From: Liolophura sinensis
Lineage: Eukaryota; Mollusca; Polyplacophora; Chitonida; Chitonidae
NCBI RefSeq assembly: GCF_032854445.1
Contig: NW_027018075.1
Location: 1 to 64,000, forward strand
Length of the DNA: 64,000 nucleotides
Reading direction: 5' to 3'
Shown: positions 25,439 to 37,400 of the stretch, piece after piece
How positions within the stretch are numbered: the stretch's first letter is position 1
Layout of the letters: each line of letters opens with the position of its first letter
Made by a program: the position numbers and the translations under genes
Notes under the pieces: generated by a model
Database searches by the model: none
What the model was told of the DNA's origin: nothing
Seen by the model: the letters and a program-made list of their open reading frames with translations, nothing else

Positions 25439-26535
25439 TTGAATGATCATTTATGTCATAATCACGTGCCCAGCAACGGCTCTTACTCCATGGAAACCAG
25501 GGAAATTTGCAATTTTTCAACAGCTGCCGATGCCTGGCTCAATTCTGCATCTTTTGGCACCTTATTCATGTGGGTCTGTGGTCAGTTGTACTTTTTATAG
25601 CAGACTGTATCAAGTACCTTGTGTTTTTCATGTACAAATGGTGTGGTTTTTCTACACGTAGATAAAGACATTGAGATTGTCTTGCACTTAGAAGTAAGGC
25701 AATTGCTGGGTGAGTTAAATGGGCTTAGCCCAAAGATTTCAGGTCTTCTGGGCTACCGAAGGGCACATAACTTATAGTCAAAAGTTGAATATAGTAATGA
25801 CCAGTCGCGATTGTACAGAGTACAGTGTAGCCGATTTCAATTAACAAAAAGACCAGGCAAAAATGCAAAAGTTTAAAAACTGTTCCAGTGCTGCTGGTAA
25901 GAGGATAATCCGACGTAATTTGTGACGAGAAATCGAATGGTGCAAACCGCGTTGCTCTCCGACCAATACTTTTGGCTGTAGCGACAGATCAATGATCATT
26001 GATGTCATAATCACATGCCCAGTAACGGCTCTTACTCCATGGAAACCAGGGATATTTGCAATTTTTTAACAGCTGCCGATGCCTGGCCCAATTCCACATC
26101 TTTTGGCACCTTATAAATGTGGGTCAGTGTTTAGTTGTACTTTTCACAGCAGACTGTATCAAGTACCTTGTGTTTTTTATGTACAAATGGTCTGGTTTTC
26201 CAAAAGTAGATAAAGACATTGAGATTGTCTTGGACTTAGAAGTAAGACAATTGCTGGGTGAGTTAAATGGGCTTAGCCGATAGATTTGACGTCTTCTGGG
26301 CTACCGAAGGGCACATAACTTATAGTCAAAAGTTGAATATAGTAATGACCAGTCGCGATTGTACAGAGTACAGTGTAGCCGATTTCAATTAACAAAAAGA
26401 CCAGGTAAAAATGCAAAAGTGGAAAAACTGTTCCAGTGCTGCTGGTAAGAGGCTAATCCGACGTATTTTGTGACGAGAAATCGAATGGTGCAAACCGCGT
26501 TGCTCTCCGACCAATACTTTTGGCTGTAGTGACAA

Positions 26536-29500
26536 TTGAATGATAATTTATGTCATAATCACGTGCCCAGCAACGGGTCTTACTCCATGGAAACCAGGGA
26601 AATTTGCAATTTTTCAACAGCTGCCGATGCCTGGCTCAATTCCGCATCTTTTGGCACCTTATTCATGTGGGTCTGTGGTCAGTTGTACTTTTTACAGCAG
26701 ACTGTATCAAGTACCTTGTGTTTTTCACGTACAAATGGTCTGGTTTTTCTACACGTAGATAAAGACATTGAGATTGTCTTGCACTTAGAAGTAAGACAAT
26801 TGCTGGGTGAGTTAAATGGGCTTGGCCCAAAGATTTCAGGTCTTCTGGGCTACCGAAGGGCACATAACTTATAGTCAAAAGTTGAATATAGTAATGACCA
26901 GTCGCGATTGTACAGAGTACAGTGTAGCCGATTTCAATTAACAAAAAGACCAGGCAAAAATGCAAAAGTGGAAAAACTGTTCCAGTGCTACTAGTAAGAG
27001 CCTAATCCGACGTATTTTGTGACGAGAAATTGAATGGTGCAATCCGCGTTGCTCTCCGACCAATACTTTTGGCTGTAGCGACAATTGAAATATCATTTAT
27101 GTCATAATCACGTGCGTAGCATCGGCTCTTACTCCATGGAAACCAGGGAAATTTGCAATTTTTCAACAGCTGCCGATGCCTGGCTCAATTCCGCATCTTT
27201 TGGCACCTTACTGAAGTGGGTTAGTGTTCAGTTGTACTTTTTACAGCAGACTGTATCAAGTACCTTGTGTTTTTCACGTACAAATGGTGTGGTTTTTCTA
27301 CACGTAGATAAAGACATTGAAATTGTCTTGGACTTAGAAGTAAGACAATTGCTGGGTGAGTTAAATGGGCTTAGCCCAAAGATTTCAGGTCTTCTGGGCT
27401 ACCGAAGGGCACATAACTTATAGTCAAAAGTTGAATATAGTAATGACCAGTCGCGATTGTACAGAGTGCAGTGTAGCCGGTTTCAATTAACAAAAAGACC
27501 AGGCAAAAATGCAAAAGTGGAAAAACTGTTCCAGTGCTACTAGTAAGAGGCTAATCCGACGTATTTTGTGACGAGAAATCGAATGGTGCAAACCGCGTTG
27601 CTCTCCGACCAATACTTTTGGCTGTAGCGACAGATCAATGATCATGGATGTCATAATCACGTGCCCAGCAACGGCTCTTACTCCATGGAAACCAGGGATA
27701 TTTGCAATTTTTTAACAGCTGCCGATGCCTGGCCCAATTCCACATCTTTTGGCACCTTATAAATGTGGGTCAGTGTTTAGTTGTACTTTTTACAGCAGAC
27801 TGTAACAAGTACCTTGTGTTTTTTATGTACAAATGGTCTGGTTTTTCTACACGTAGATAAAGACATTGAGATTGTCTTGCACTTAGAAGTAAGACAATTT
27901 CTGGGTTAGTTAAATGGGCTTGGCCGAAAGATTTGACGTCTTCTGGGCTACCGAAGGGCACATAACTTATAGTCAAAAGTTGAATATAGTAATGACCAGT
28001 CGCGATTGTACAGAGTACAGTGTAGCCGATTTCAATTAACAAAAAGACCAGGCAAAAATGCAAAAGTGGAAAAACTGTTCCAGTGCTACTAGTAAGAGCC
28101 TAATCCGACGTATTTTGTGACGAGAAATCGAATGGTGCAATCCGCGTTGCTCTCCGACCAATACTTTTGGCTGTAGCGACAATTGAATGATCATTTATGT
28201 CATAATCACGTGCGTAGCATCGGCTCTTACTCCATGGAAACCAGGGAAATTTGCAATTTTTAACAGCTGCCGATGCCTGGCTCAATTCCGCATCTTTTGG
28301 CACCTTACTGAAGTGGGTTAGTGTTCAGTTGTACTTTTTACAGCAGACTATATCAAGTACCTTGTGTTTTTCACGTACAAATGGTCTGGTTTTTCTACAC
28401 GTAGATAAAGACATTGAAATTGTCTTGGACTTAGAAGTAAGACAATTGCTGGGTGAGTTAAATGGGCTTAGCCCAAAGATTTCAGGTCTTCTGGGCTACC
28501 GAAGGGCACATAACTTATAGTCAAAAGTTGAATATAGTAATGACCAGTCGCGATTGTACAGAGTACAGTGTAGCCGATTTCAATTAACAAAAAGACCAGG
28601 CAAAAATGCAAAAGTGGAAAAACTGTTCCAGTGCTGCTGGTAAGAGGCTAATCCGACGTATTTTGTGACGAGAAATCGAATGGTGCAAACCGCGTTGCTC
28701 TCCGACCAATACTTTTGGCTGTAGTGACAATTGAATGATCATTTATGTCATAATCACGTGCCCAGCAACGGCTCTTACTCCATGGAAACCAGGGAAATTT
28801 GCAATTTTTCAACAGCTGCCGATGCCTGGCTCAATTCCGCATCTTTTGGCACCTTACTGAAGTGGGTCAGTGTTCAGTTGTACTTTTTACAGCAGACTGT
28901 ATCAAGTACCTTGTGGTTTTCACGTACAAATGGTGTGGTTTTTCTACACGTAGATAAAGACATTGAGATTGTCTTGCACTTAGAAGTAAGGCAATTGCTG
29001 GGTGAGTTAAATGGGCTGGGCCCAAAGATTTGACGTCTTCTGAGCTACCGAAGGGCACATAACTTATAGTCAAAAGTTAAATATAGTAATGACCAGTCGC
29101 GATTGTACAGAGTACAGTGTAGCCGGTTTCAATTAACAAAAAGACCAGGTAAAAATGCAAAAGTGGAAAAACTGTTCCAGTGCTGCTGGTAAGAGGCTAA
29201 TCCGACGTATTTTGTGACGAGAAATCGAATGGTGCAAACCGCGTTGCTCTCCGACCAATACTTTTGGCTGTAGCGACAATTGATTGATCATTGATGTCAT
29301 AATCACGTGCCCAGCAACGGCTCTTACTCCATGGAAACCAGGGATATTTGCAATTTTTTAACAGCTGCCGATGCCTGGCCCAATTCTGCATCTTTTGGCA
29401 CCTTAAAAATGTGGGTCAGTGTTCAGTTGTACTTTTTACAGCAGACTGTATCAAGTACCTTGTGTTTTTTATGTACAAATGGTGTGGTTTTTCTACACGT

Positions 29501-31473
29501 AGATAAAGACATTGAGATTGTCTTGGACTTAGAAGTAAGACAATTGCTGGGTGAGTTAAATGGGCTTGGCCCAAAGATTTCAGGTCTTCTGGGCTACCGA
29601 AGGGCACAAAACTTATAGTCGAAAGTTGAATATAGTAATGACCAGTCGCGATTGTACAGAGTACAGTGTAGCCGATTTCAATTAACAAAAAGACCAGGTA
29701 AAAATGCAAAAGTGGAAAAACTGTTCCAGTGCTACTAGTAAGAGGCTAATCCGACGTATTTTGTGACGAGAAATCGAATGGTGCAACCCGCGTTGCTCTC
29801 CGACCAATACTTTTGGCTGTAGCGACAATTGAATGATCATTTATGTCATAATCACGTGCGTAGCATCGGCTCTTACTCCATGAAAACCAGGGAAATTTGC
29901 AATTTTTCAACAGCTGCCGATGCCTGGCTCAATTCCGCATCTTTTGGCACCTTACTGAAGTGGGTTAGTGTTCAGTTGTACTTTTTACAGCAGACTGTAT
30001 CAAGTACCTTGTGTTTTTCACGTACAAATGGTGTGGTTTTTCTACACGTAGATAAAGACATTGAGATTGTCTTGCACTTAGAAGTAAGGCAATTGCTGGG
30101 TGAGTTAAATGGGCTTAGCCCAAAGATTTCAGGTCTTCTGGGCTACCGAAGGGCACATAACTTATAGTCAAAAGTTGAATATAGTAATGACCAGTCGCGA
30201 TTGTACAGAGTACAGTGTAGCCGATTTCAATTAACAAAAAGACCAGGCAAAAATGCAAAAGTTTAAAAACTGTTCCAGTGCTGCTGGTAAGAGGCTAATC
30301 CGACGTATTTTGTGACGAGAAATCGAATGGTGCAAACCGCGTTGCTCTCCGACCAATACTTTTGGCTGTAGCGACAGATCAATGATCATTGATGTCATAA
30401 TCACGTGCCCAGTAACGGCTCTTACTCCATGGAAACCAGGGATATTTGCAATTTTTTAACAGCTGCCGATGCCTGGCCCAATTCCACATCTTTTGGCACC
30501 TTATAAATGTGGGTCAGTGTTTAGTTGTACTTTTCACAGCAGACTGTATCAAGTACCTTGTGTTTTTTTATGTACAAATGGTGTGGTTTTTCTACACGTA
30601 GATAAAGACATTGAGATTGTCTTGCACTTAGAAGTAAGACAATTGCTGGGTGAGTTAAATGGGCTTGGCCCAAAGATTTGACGTCTTCTGGGCTACCGAA
30701 GGGCACATAACTTATAGTCAAAAGTTGAATATAGTAATGACCAGTCGCGATTGTACAGAGTACAGTGTAGCCGATTTCAATTAACAAAAAGACCAGGCAA
30801 AAATGCAAAAGTGGAAAAACTGTTCCAGTGCTACTAGTAAGAGCCTAATCCGACGTATTTTGTGAAGAGAAATCGAATGGTGCAATCCGCGTTGCTCTCC
30901 GACCAATACTTTTGGCTGTAGCGACAATTGAATGATCATTTATGTCATAATCACGTGCGTAGCATCGGCTCTTACTCCATGGAAACCAGGTAAATTTGCA
31001 ATTTTTTAACAGCTGCCGATGCCTGGCTCAATTCCGCATCTTTTGGCACCTTACTGAAGTGGGTTAGTGTTCAGTTGTACTTTTTACAGCAGACTGTATC
31101 AAGTACCTTGTGTTTTTCACGTACAAATGGTCTGGTTTTTCTACACGTAGATAAAGACATTGAAATTGTCTTGGACTTAGAAGACAATTGCTGGGTGAGT
31201 TAAATGGGCTTGGCCCAAAGATTTCAGGTCTTCTGGGCTACCGAAGGGCACATAACTTATAGTCAAAAGTTGAATATAGTAATGACCAGTCGCGATTGTA
31301 CAGAGTACAGTGTAGCCGATTTCAATTAACAAAAAGACCAGGCAAAAATGCAAAAGTGGAAAAACTGTTCCAGTGCTATTAGTAAGAGCCTAATCCGACG
31401 TATTTTGTGACGAGAAATTGAATGGTGCAATCCGCGTTGCTCTCCCGACCAATACTTTTGGCTGTAGCGACAA
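26536..31473 (+). repeat. Higher-order block, copy 2
   Basis: Nine monomers homologous in order to the block at 19559-25438, without the two extra monomers and with an intact 549-bp monomer at 29829-30377 where copy 1 has the rearranged 391-bp one. The shared run includes 'cccagtaacgg' just after the palindrome at 30378-30393, matching 24341-24356. This copy therefore serves as the reference for reading the rearrangement in copy 1. A 4-bp deletion at about 31190 ('gaagacaattg' for 'gaagtaagacaattg') is private to this copy. Confidence 0.85.
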
Positions 31474-34400
31474 TTGAAATATCATTTATGTCATAATCAC
31501 GTGCGTAGCATCGGCTCTTACTCCATGGAAACCAGGGAAATTTGCAATTTTTCAACAGCTGCCGATGCCTGGCTCAATTCCGCATCTTTTGGCACCTTAC
31601 TGAAGTGGGTTAGTGTTCAGTTGTACTTTTTACAGCAGACTGTATCAAGTACCTTGTGTTTTTCACGTACAAATGGTGTGGTTTTTTCTACACGTAGATA
31701 AAGACATTGAAATTGTCTTGGACTTAGAAGTAAGACAATTGCTGGGTGAGTTAAATGGGCTTAGCCCAAAGATTTCAGGTCTTCTGGGCTACCGAAGGGC
31801 ACATAACTTATAGTCAAAAGTTGAATATAGTAATGACCAGTCGCGATTGTACAGAGTGCAGTGTAGCCGGTTTCAATTAACAAAAAGACTAGGCAAAAAT
31901 GCAAAAGTGGAAAAAACTGTTCCAGTGCTACTAGTAAGAGCCTAATCCGACGTATTTTGTGACGAGAAATCGAATGGTGCAAACCGCGTTGCTCTCCGAC
32001 CAATACTTTTGGCTGTAGCGACAGATCAATGATCATTGATGTCATAATCACGTGCCCAGCAACGGCTCTTACTCCATGGAAACCAGGGATATTTGCAATT
32101 TTTTTAACAGCTGCCGATGCCTGGCCCAATTCCACATCTTTTGGCACCTTATAAATGTGGGTCAGTGTTTAGTTGTACTTTTTACAGCAGACTGTATCAA
32201 GTACCTTGTGTTTTTTATGTACAAATGGTGTGGTTTTTCTACACGTAGATAAAGACATTGAGATTGTCTTGGACTTAGAAGTAAGACAATTGCTGGGTGA
32301 GTTAAATGGGCTTGGCCCAAAGATTTCAGGTCTTCTGGGCTACCGAAGGGCACATAACTTATAGTCGAAAGTTGAATATAGTAATGACCAGTCGCGATTG
32401 TACAGAGTACAGTGTAGCCGATTTCAATTAACAAAAAGACCAGGCAAAATGCAAAAGTGGAAAAACTGTTTCCAGTGCTACTAGTAAGAGGCTAATCCGA
32501 CGTATTTTGTGACGAGAAATCGAATGGTGCAACCCGCGTTGCTCTCCGACCAATACTTTTGGCTGTAGCGACAATTGAATGATCATTTATGTCATAATCA
32601 CGTGCGTAGCATCGGCTCTTACTCCATGGAAACCAGGGAAATTTGCAATTTTTTAACAGCTGCCGATGCCTGGCCCAATTCCACATCTTTTGGCACCTTA
32701 AAAATGTGGGTCAGTGTTTAGTTGTACTTTTTACAGCAGACTGTATCAAGTACCTTGTGTTTTTCACGTACAAATGGTCTGGTTTTTCTACACGTAGATA
32801 AAGACATTGAGATTGTCTTGGACTTAGAAGTAAGACAATTGCTGGGTGAATTAAATGGGCTTGGCTCAAAGATTTCAGGTCTTCTGGGCTACCGAAGGGC
32901 ACATAACTTATAGTCAAAAGTTAAATATAGTAATGACCAGTCGCGATTGTACAGAGTACAGTGTAGCCGATTTCAATTAACAAAAAGACCAGGTAAAAAT
33001 GCAAAAGTGGAAAAACTGTTCCAGTGCTGCTGGTAAGAGGCTAATCCGACGTATTTTGTGACGAGAAATCGAATGGTGCAAACCGCGTTGCTCTCCGACC
33101 AATACTTTTGGCTGTAGTGACAATTGAATGATCATTTATGTCATAATCACGTGCCCAGCAACGGCTCTTACTCCATGGAAACCAGGGAAATTTGCAATTT
33201 TTCAACAGCTGCCGATGCCTGGCTCAATTCCGCATCTTTTGGCACCTTACTGAAGTGGGTCAGTGTTCAGTTATACTTTTTACAGCAGACTGTATCAAGT
33301 ACCTTGTGGTTTTCACGTACAAATGGTGTGGTTTTTCTACACGTAGATAAAGACATTAAGATTGTCTTGCACTTAGAAGTAAGACAATTGCTGGGTGAGT
33401 TAAATGGGCTTGGCCCAAAGATTTGACGTCTTCTGGGCTACCGAAGGGCACATAACTTATAGTCAAAAGTTGAATATAGTAATGACCAGTCGCGATTGTA
33501 CAGAGTACAGTGTAGCCGATTTCAATTAACAAAAAGACCAGGCAAAAATGCAAAAGTGGAAAAACTGTTCCAGTGCTGCTGGTAAGAGGCTAATCCGACG
33601 TATTTTGTGACGAGAAATCGAATGGTGCAATCCGCGTTGCTCTCCGACCAATACTTTTGGCTGTAGTGACAATTGAATGATCATTTATGTCATAATCACG
33701 TGCCCAGCAACGGCTCTTACTCCATGGAAACCAGGGAAATTTGCAATTTTTCAACAGCTGCCGATGCCTGGCTCAATTCCGCATCTTTTGGCACCTTACT
33801 GAAGTGGGTCAGTGTTCAGTTGTACTTTTTACAGCAGACTGTATCAAGTACCTTGTGGTTTTCACGTACAAATGGTGTGGTTTTTCTACACGTAGATAAA
33901 GACATTGAGATTGTCTTGCACTTAGAAGTAAGACAATTGCTGGGTGAGTTAAATGGGCTTGGCCCAAAGATTTCAGGTCTTCTGGGCTACCGAAGGGCAC
34001 ATAACTTATAGTCAAAAGTTGAATATAGTAATGACCAGTCGCGATTGTACAGAGTACAGTGTAGCCGATTTCAATTAACAAAAAGACCAGGTAAAAATGC
34101 AAAAGTGGAAAAAACTGTTCCAGTGCTGCTGGTAAGAGGCTAATCCGACGTATTTTGTGACGAGAAATCGAATGGTGCAAACCGCGTTGCTCTCCGACCA
34201 ATACTTTTGGCTGTAGTGACAATTGAAAGATCATTTATGTCATAATCACGTGCGTAGCATCGGCTCTTACTCCATGGAAACCAGAGAAATTTGCAATTTT
34301 TCAACAGCTGCCGATGCCTGGCTCAATTCCGCATCTTTTGGCACCTTACTGAAGTGGGTTAGTGTTCAGTTGTACTTTTTACAGCAGACTGTATCAAGTA

Positions 34401-37400
34401 CCTTGTGTTTTTCACGTACAAATGGTGTGGTTTTTCTACACGTAGATAAAGACATTGAGATTGTCTTGCACTTAGAAGTAAGGCAATTGCTGGGTGAGTT
34501 AAATGGGCTTGGCCCAAAGATTTGACGTCTTCTGGGCTACCGAAGGGCACATAACTGATAGTCAAAAGTTGAATACAGTAATGACCAGTCGCGATTGTAC
34601 AGAGTACAGTGTAGCCGATTTCAATTAACAAAAAGACCAGGCAAAAATGCAAAAGTGGAAAAACTGTTCCAGTGCTTCTTGTAAGAGGCTAATCCGACGT
34701 ATTTTGTGACGACAAATCGAATGGTGCAAACCGCGTTGCTCTCCGACCAATACTTTTGGCTGTAGCGACAATTGATTGATCATTCATGTCATAATCACGT
34801 GCCCAGCAACGGCTCTTACTCCATGGAAACCAGGGATATTTGCAATTTTTTAACAGCTGCCGATGCCTGGCCCAATTCCATATCTTTTGGCACCTTAAAA
34901 ATGTGGGTCAGTGTTTAGTTGTACTTTTTACAGCAAACTGTATCAAGTACCTTGTGTTTTTTATGTACAAATGGTGTGGTTTTTCTACACGTAGATAAAG
35001 ACATTGAGATTGTCTTTTCACTTAGAAGTAAGGCAATTGCTGGGTGAGTAAAATGGGCTTAGCCCAAAGATTTCAGGTCTTCTGGGCTACCGAAGGGCAC
35101 ATAACTTATAGTCAAAAGTTGAATATAGTAATGACCAGTCGCGATTGTACAGAGTACAGTGTACCCGATTTCAATTAACAAAAATATCAGGCAAAAAATG
35201 CAAAAGTGGAAAAACTGTTCCAGTGCTGCTGGTAAGAGGCTAATCCGACGTATTTTGTGACGAGAAATCGAATGGTGCAAACCGCGATGCTCTCCGACCA
35301 ATACTTTTGGCTGTAGTGACAATTGAATGATCATTTACGTCATAATCACGTGCCCAGCAACGGTTCTTACTCCATGGAAACCAGGGAAATTTGCAATTTT
35401 TCAACAGCTGCCGATGCCTGGCCCAATTCTGCATCTTTTGGCACCTTAAAAATGTGGGTCAGTGTTTAGTTGTACTTTTTACAGCAGACTGTATCAAGTA
35501 CCTTGTGTTTTTCACGTACAAATGGTGTGGTTTTTCTACACGTAGATAAAGACATTAAGATTGTCTTGCACTTAGAAGTAAGGCAATTGCTGGGTGAGTT
35601 AAATGGGCTTAGCCCAAAGATTTGACGTCTTCTGGGCTACAGAAGGGCACATAACTTATAGTCAAAAGTTGAATATAGTAATGACTAGTCGCGATTGTAC
35701 ATAGTACAGTTTAGCCGATTTCAATTAACAAAAAGAAGAAGCAAAATGCAAAAGTGGAAAAACTGTTCCAGTGCTACTAGTAAGAAACTAATCCGACGTA
35801 TTTTGTGACGAGAAATCGAATGGTGCAATCCGCGTTGCTCTCCGACCAATACTTTTGGCTGTAGCGACAATTGAAATATCATTTATGTCATAATCACGTG
35901 CGTAGCATCGGCTCTTACTCCATGGAAACCAGGGAAATTTGCAATTTTTCAACAGCTGCCGATGCCTGGCTCAATTCCGCATCTTTTGGCACCTTACTGA
36001 AGTGGGTTAGTGTTCAGTTGTACTTTTTACAGCAGACTGTATCAAGTACCTTGTGTTTTTCACGTACAAATGGTGTGGTTTTTCTACACGTAGATAAAGA
36101 CATTGAAATTGTCTTGGACTTAGAAGTAAGACAATTGCTGGGTGAGTTAAATGGGCTTAGCCCAAAGATTTCAGGTCTTCTGGGCTACCGAAGGGCACAT
36201 AACTTATAGTCAAAAGTTGAATATAGTAATGACCAGTCGCGATTGTACAGAGTGCAGTGTAGCCGGTTTCAATTAACAAAAAGACTAGGCAAAAATGCAA
36301 AAGTGGAAAAACTGTTCCAGTGCTACTAGTAAGAGCCTAATCCGACGTATTTTGTGACGAGAAATCGAATGGTGCAAACCGCGTTGCTCTCCGACCAATA
36401 CTTTTGGCTGTAGCGACAGATCAATGATCATTGATGTCATAATCACGTGCCCAGCAACGGCTCTTACTCCATGGAAACCAGGGATATTTGCAATTTTTTA
36501 ACAGCTGCCGATGCCTGGCCCAATTCCACATCTTTTGGCACCTTATAAATGTGGGTCAGTGTTTAGTTGTACTTTTTACAGCAGACTGTATCAAGTACCT
36601 TGTGTTTTTTATGTACAAATGGTCTGGTTTTTCTACACGTAGATAAAGACATTGAGATTGTCTTGCACTTAGAAGTAAGGCAATTTCTGGGTGAGTTAAA
36701 TGGGCTTGGCCGAAAGATTTGACGTCTTCTGGGCTACCGAAGGGCACATAACTTATAGTCAAAAGTTGAATATAGTAATGACCAATCGCGATTGTACAGA
36801 GTACAGTGTAGCCGATTTCAATTAACAAAAAGACCAGGCAAAAATGCAAAAGTGGAAAAACTGTTCCAGTGCTACTAGTAAGAGCCTAATCCGACGTAAT
36901 TTGTGACGAGAAATCGAATGGTGCAATCCGCGTTGCTCTCCGACCAATACTTTTGGCTGTAGCGACAATTGAATGATCATTGATGTCATAATCACGTGCG
37001 TAGCATCGGCTCTTACTCCATGGAAACCAGGGAAATTTGCAATTTTTAACAGCTGCCGATGCCTGGCTCAATTCCGCATCTTTTGGCACCTTACTGAAGT
37101 GGGTTAGTGTTCAGTTGTACTTTTTACAGCAGACTGTATCAAGTACCTTGTGTTTTTCACGTACAAATGGTCTGGTTTTTCTACACGTAGATAAAGACAT
37201 TGAAATTGTCTTGGACTTAGAAGTAAGACATTTGCTGGGTGAGTTAAATGGGCTTAGCCCAAAGATTTGACGTCTTCTGGGCTACCGAAGGGCACATAAC
37301 TTATAGTCAAAAGTTGAATATAGTAATGACCAGTCGCGATTGTACAGAGTGCAGTGTAGCCGATTTCAATTAACAAAAAGACCAGGTAAAAATGCAAAAG

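Noticed and set aside
33809-34234. Longest minus-strand open frame, 141 codons
   Set aside because: It depends on one extra A near 34112 that fuses two frames seen separately in other monomers. It spans a monomer boundary and has no support elsewhere in the array.
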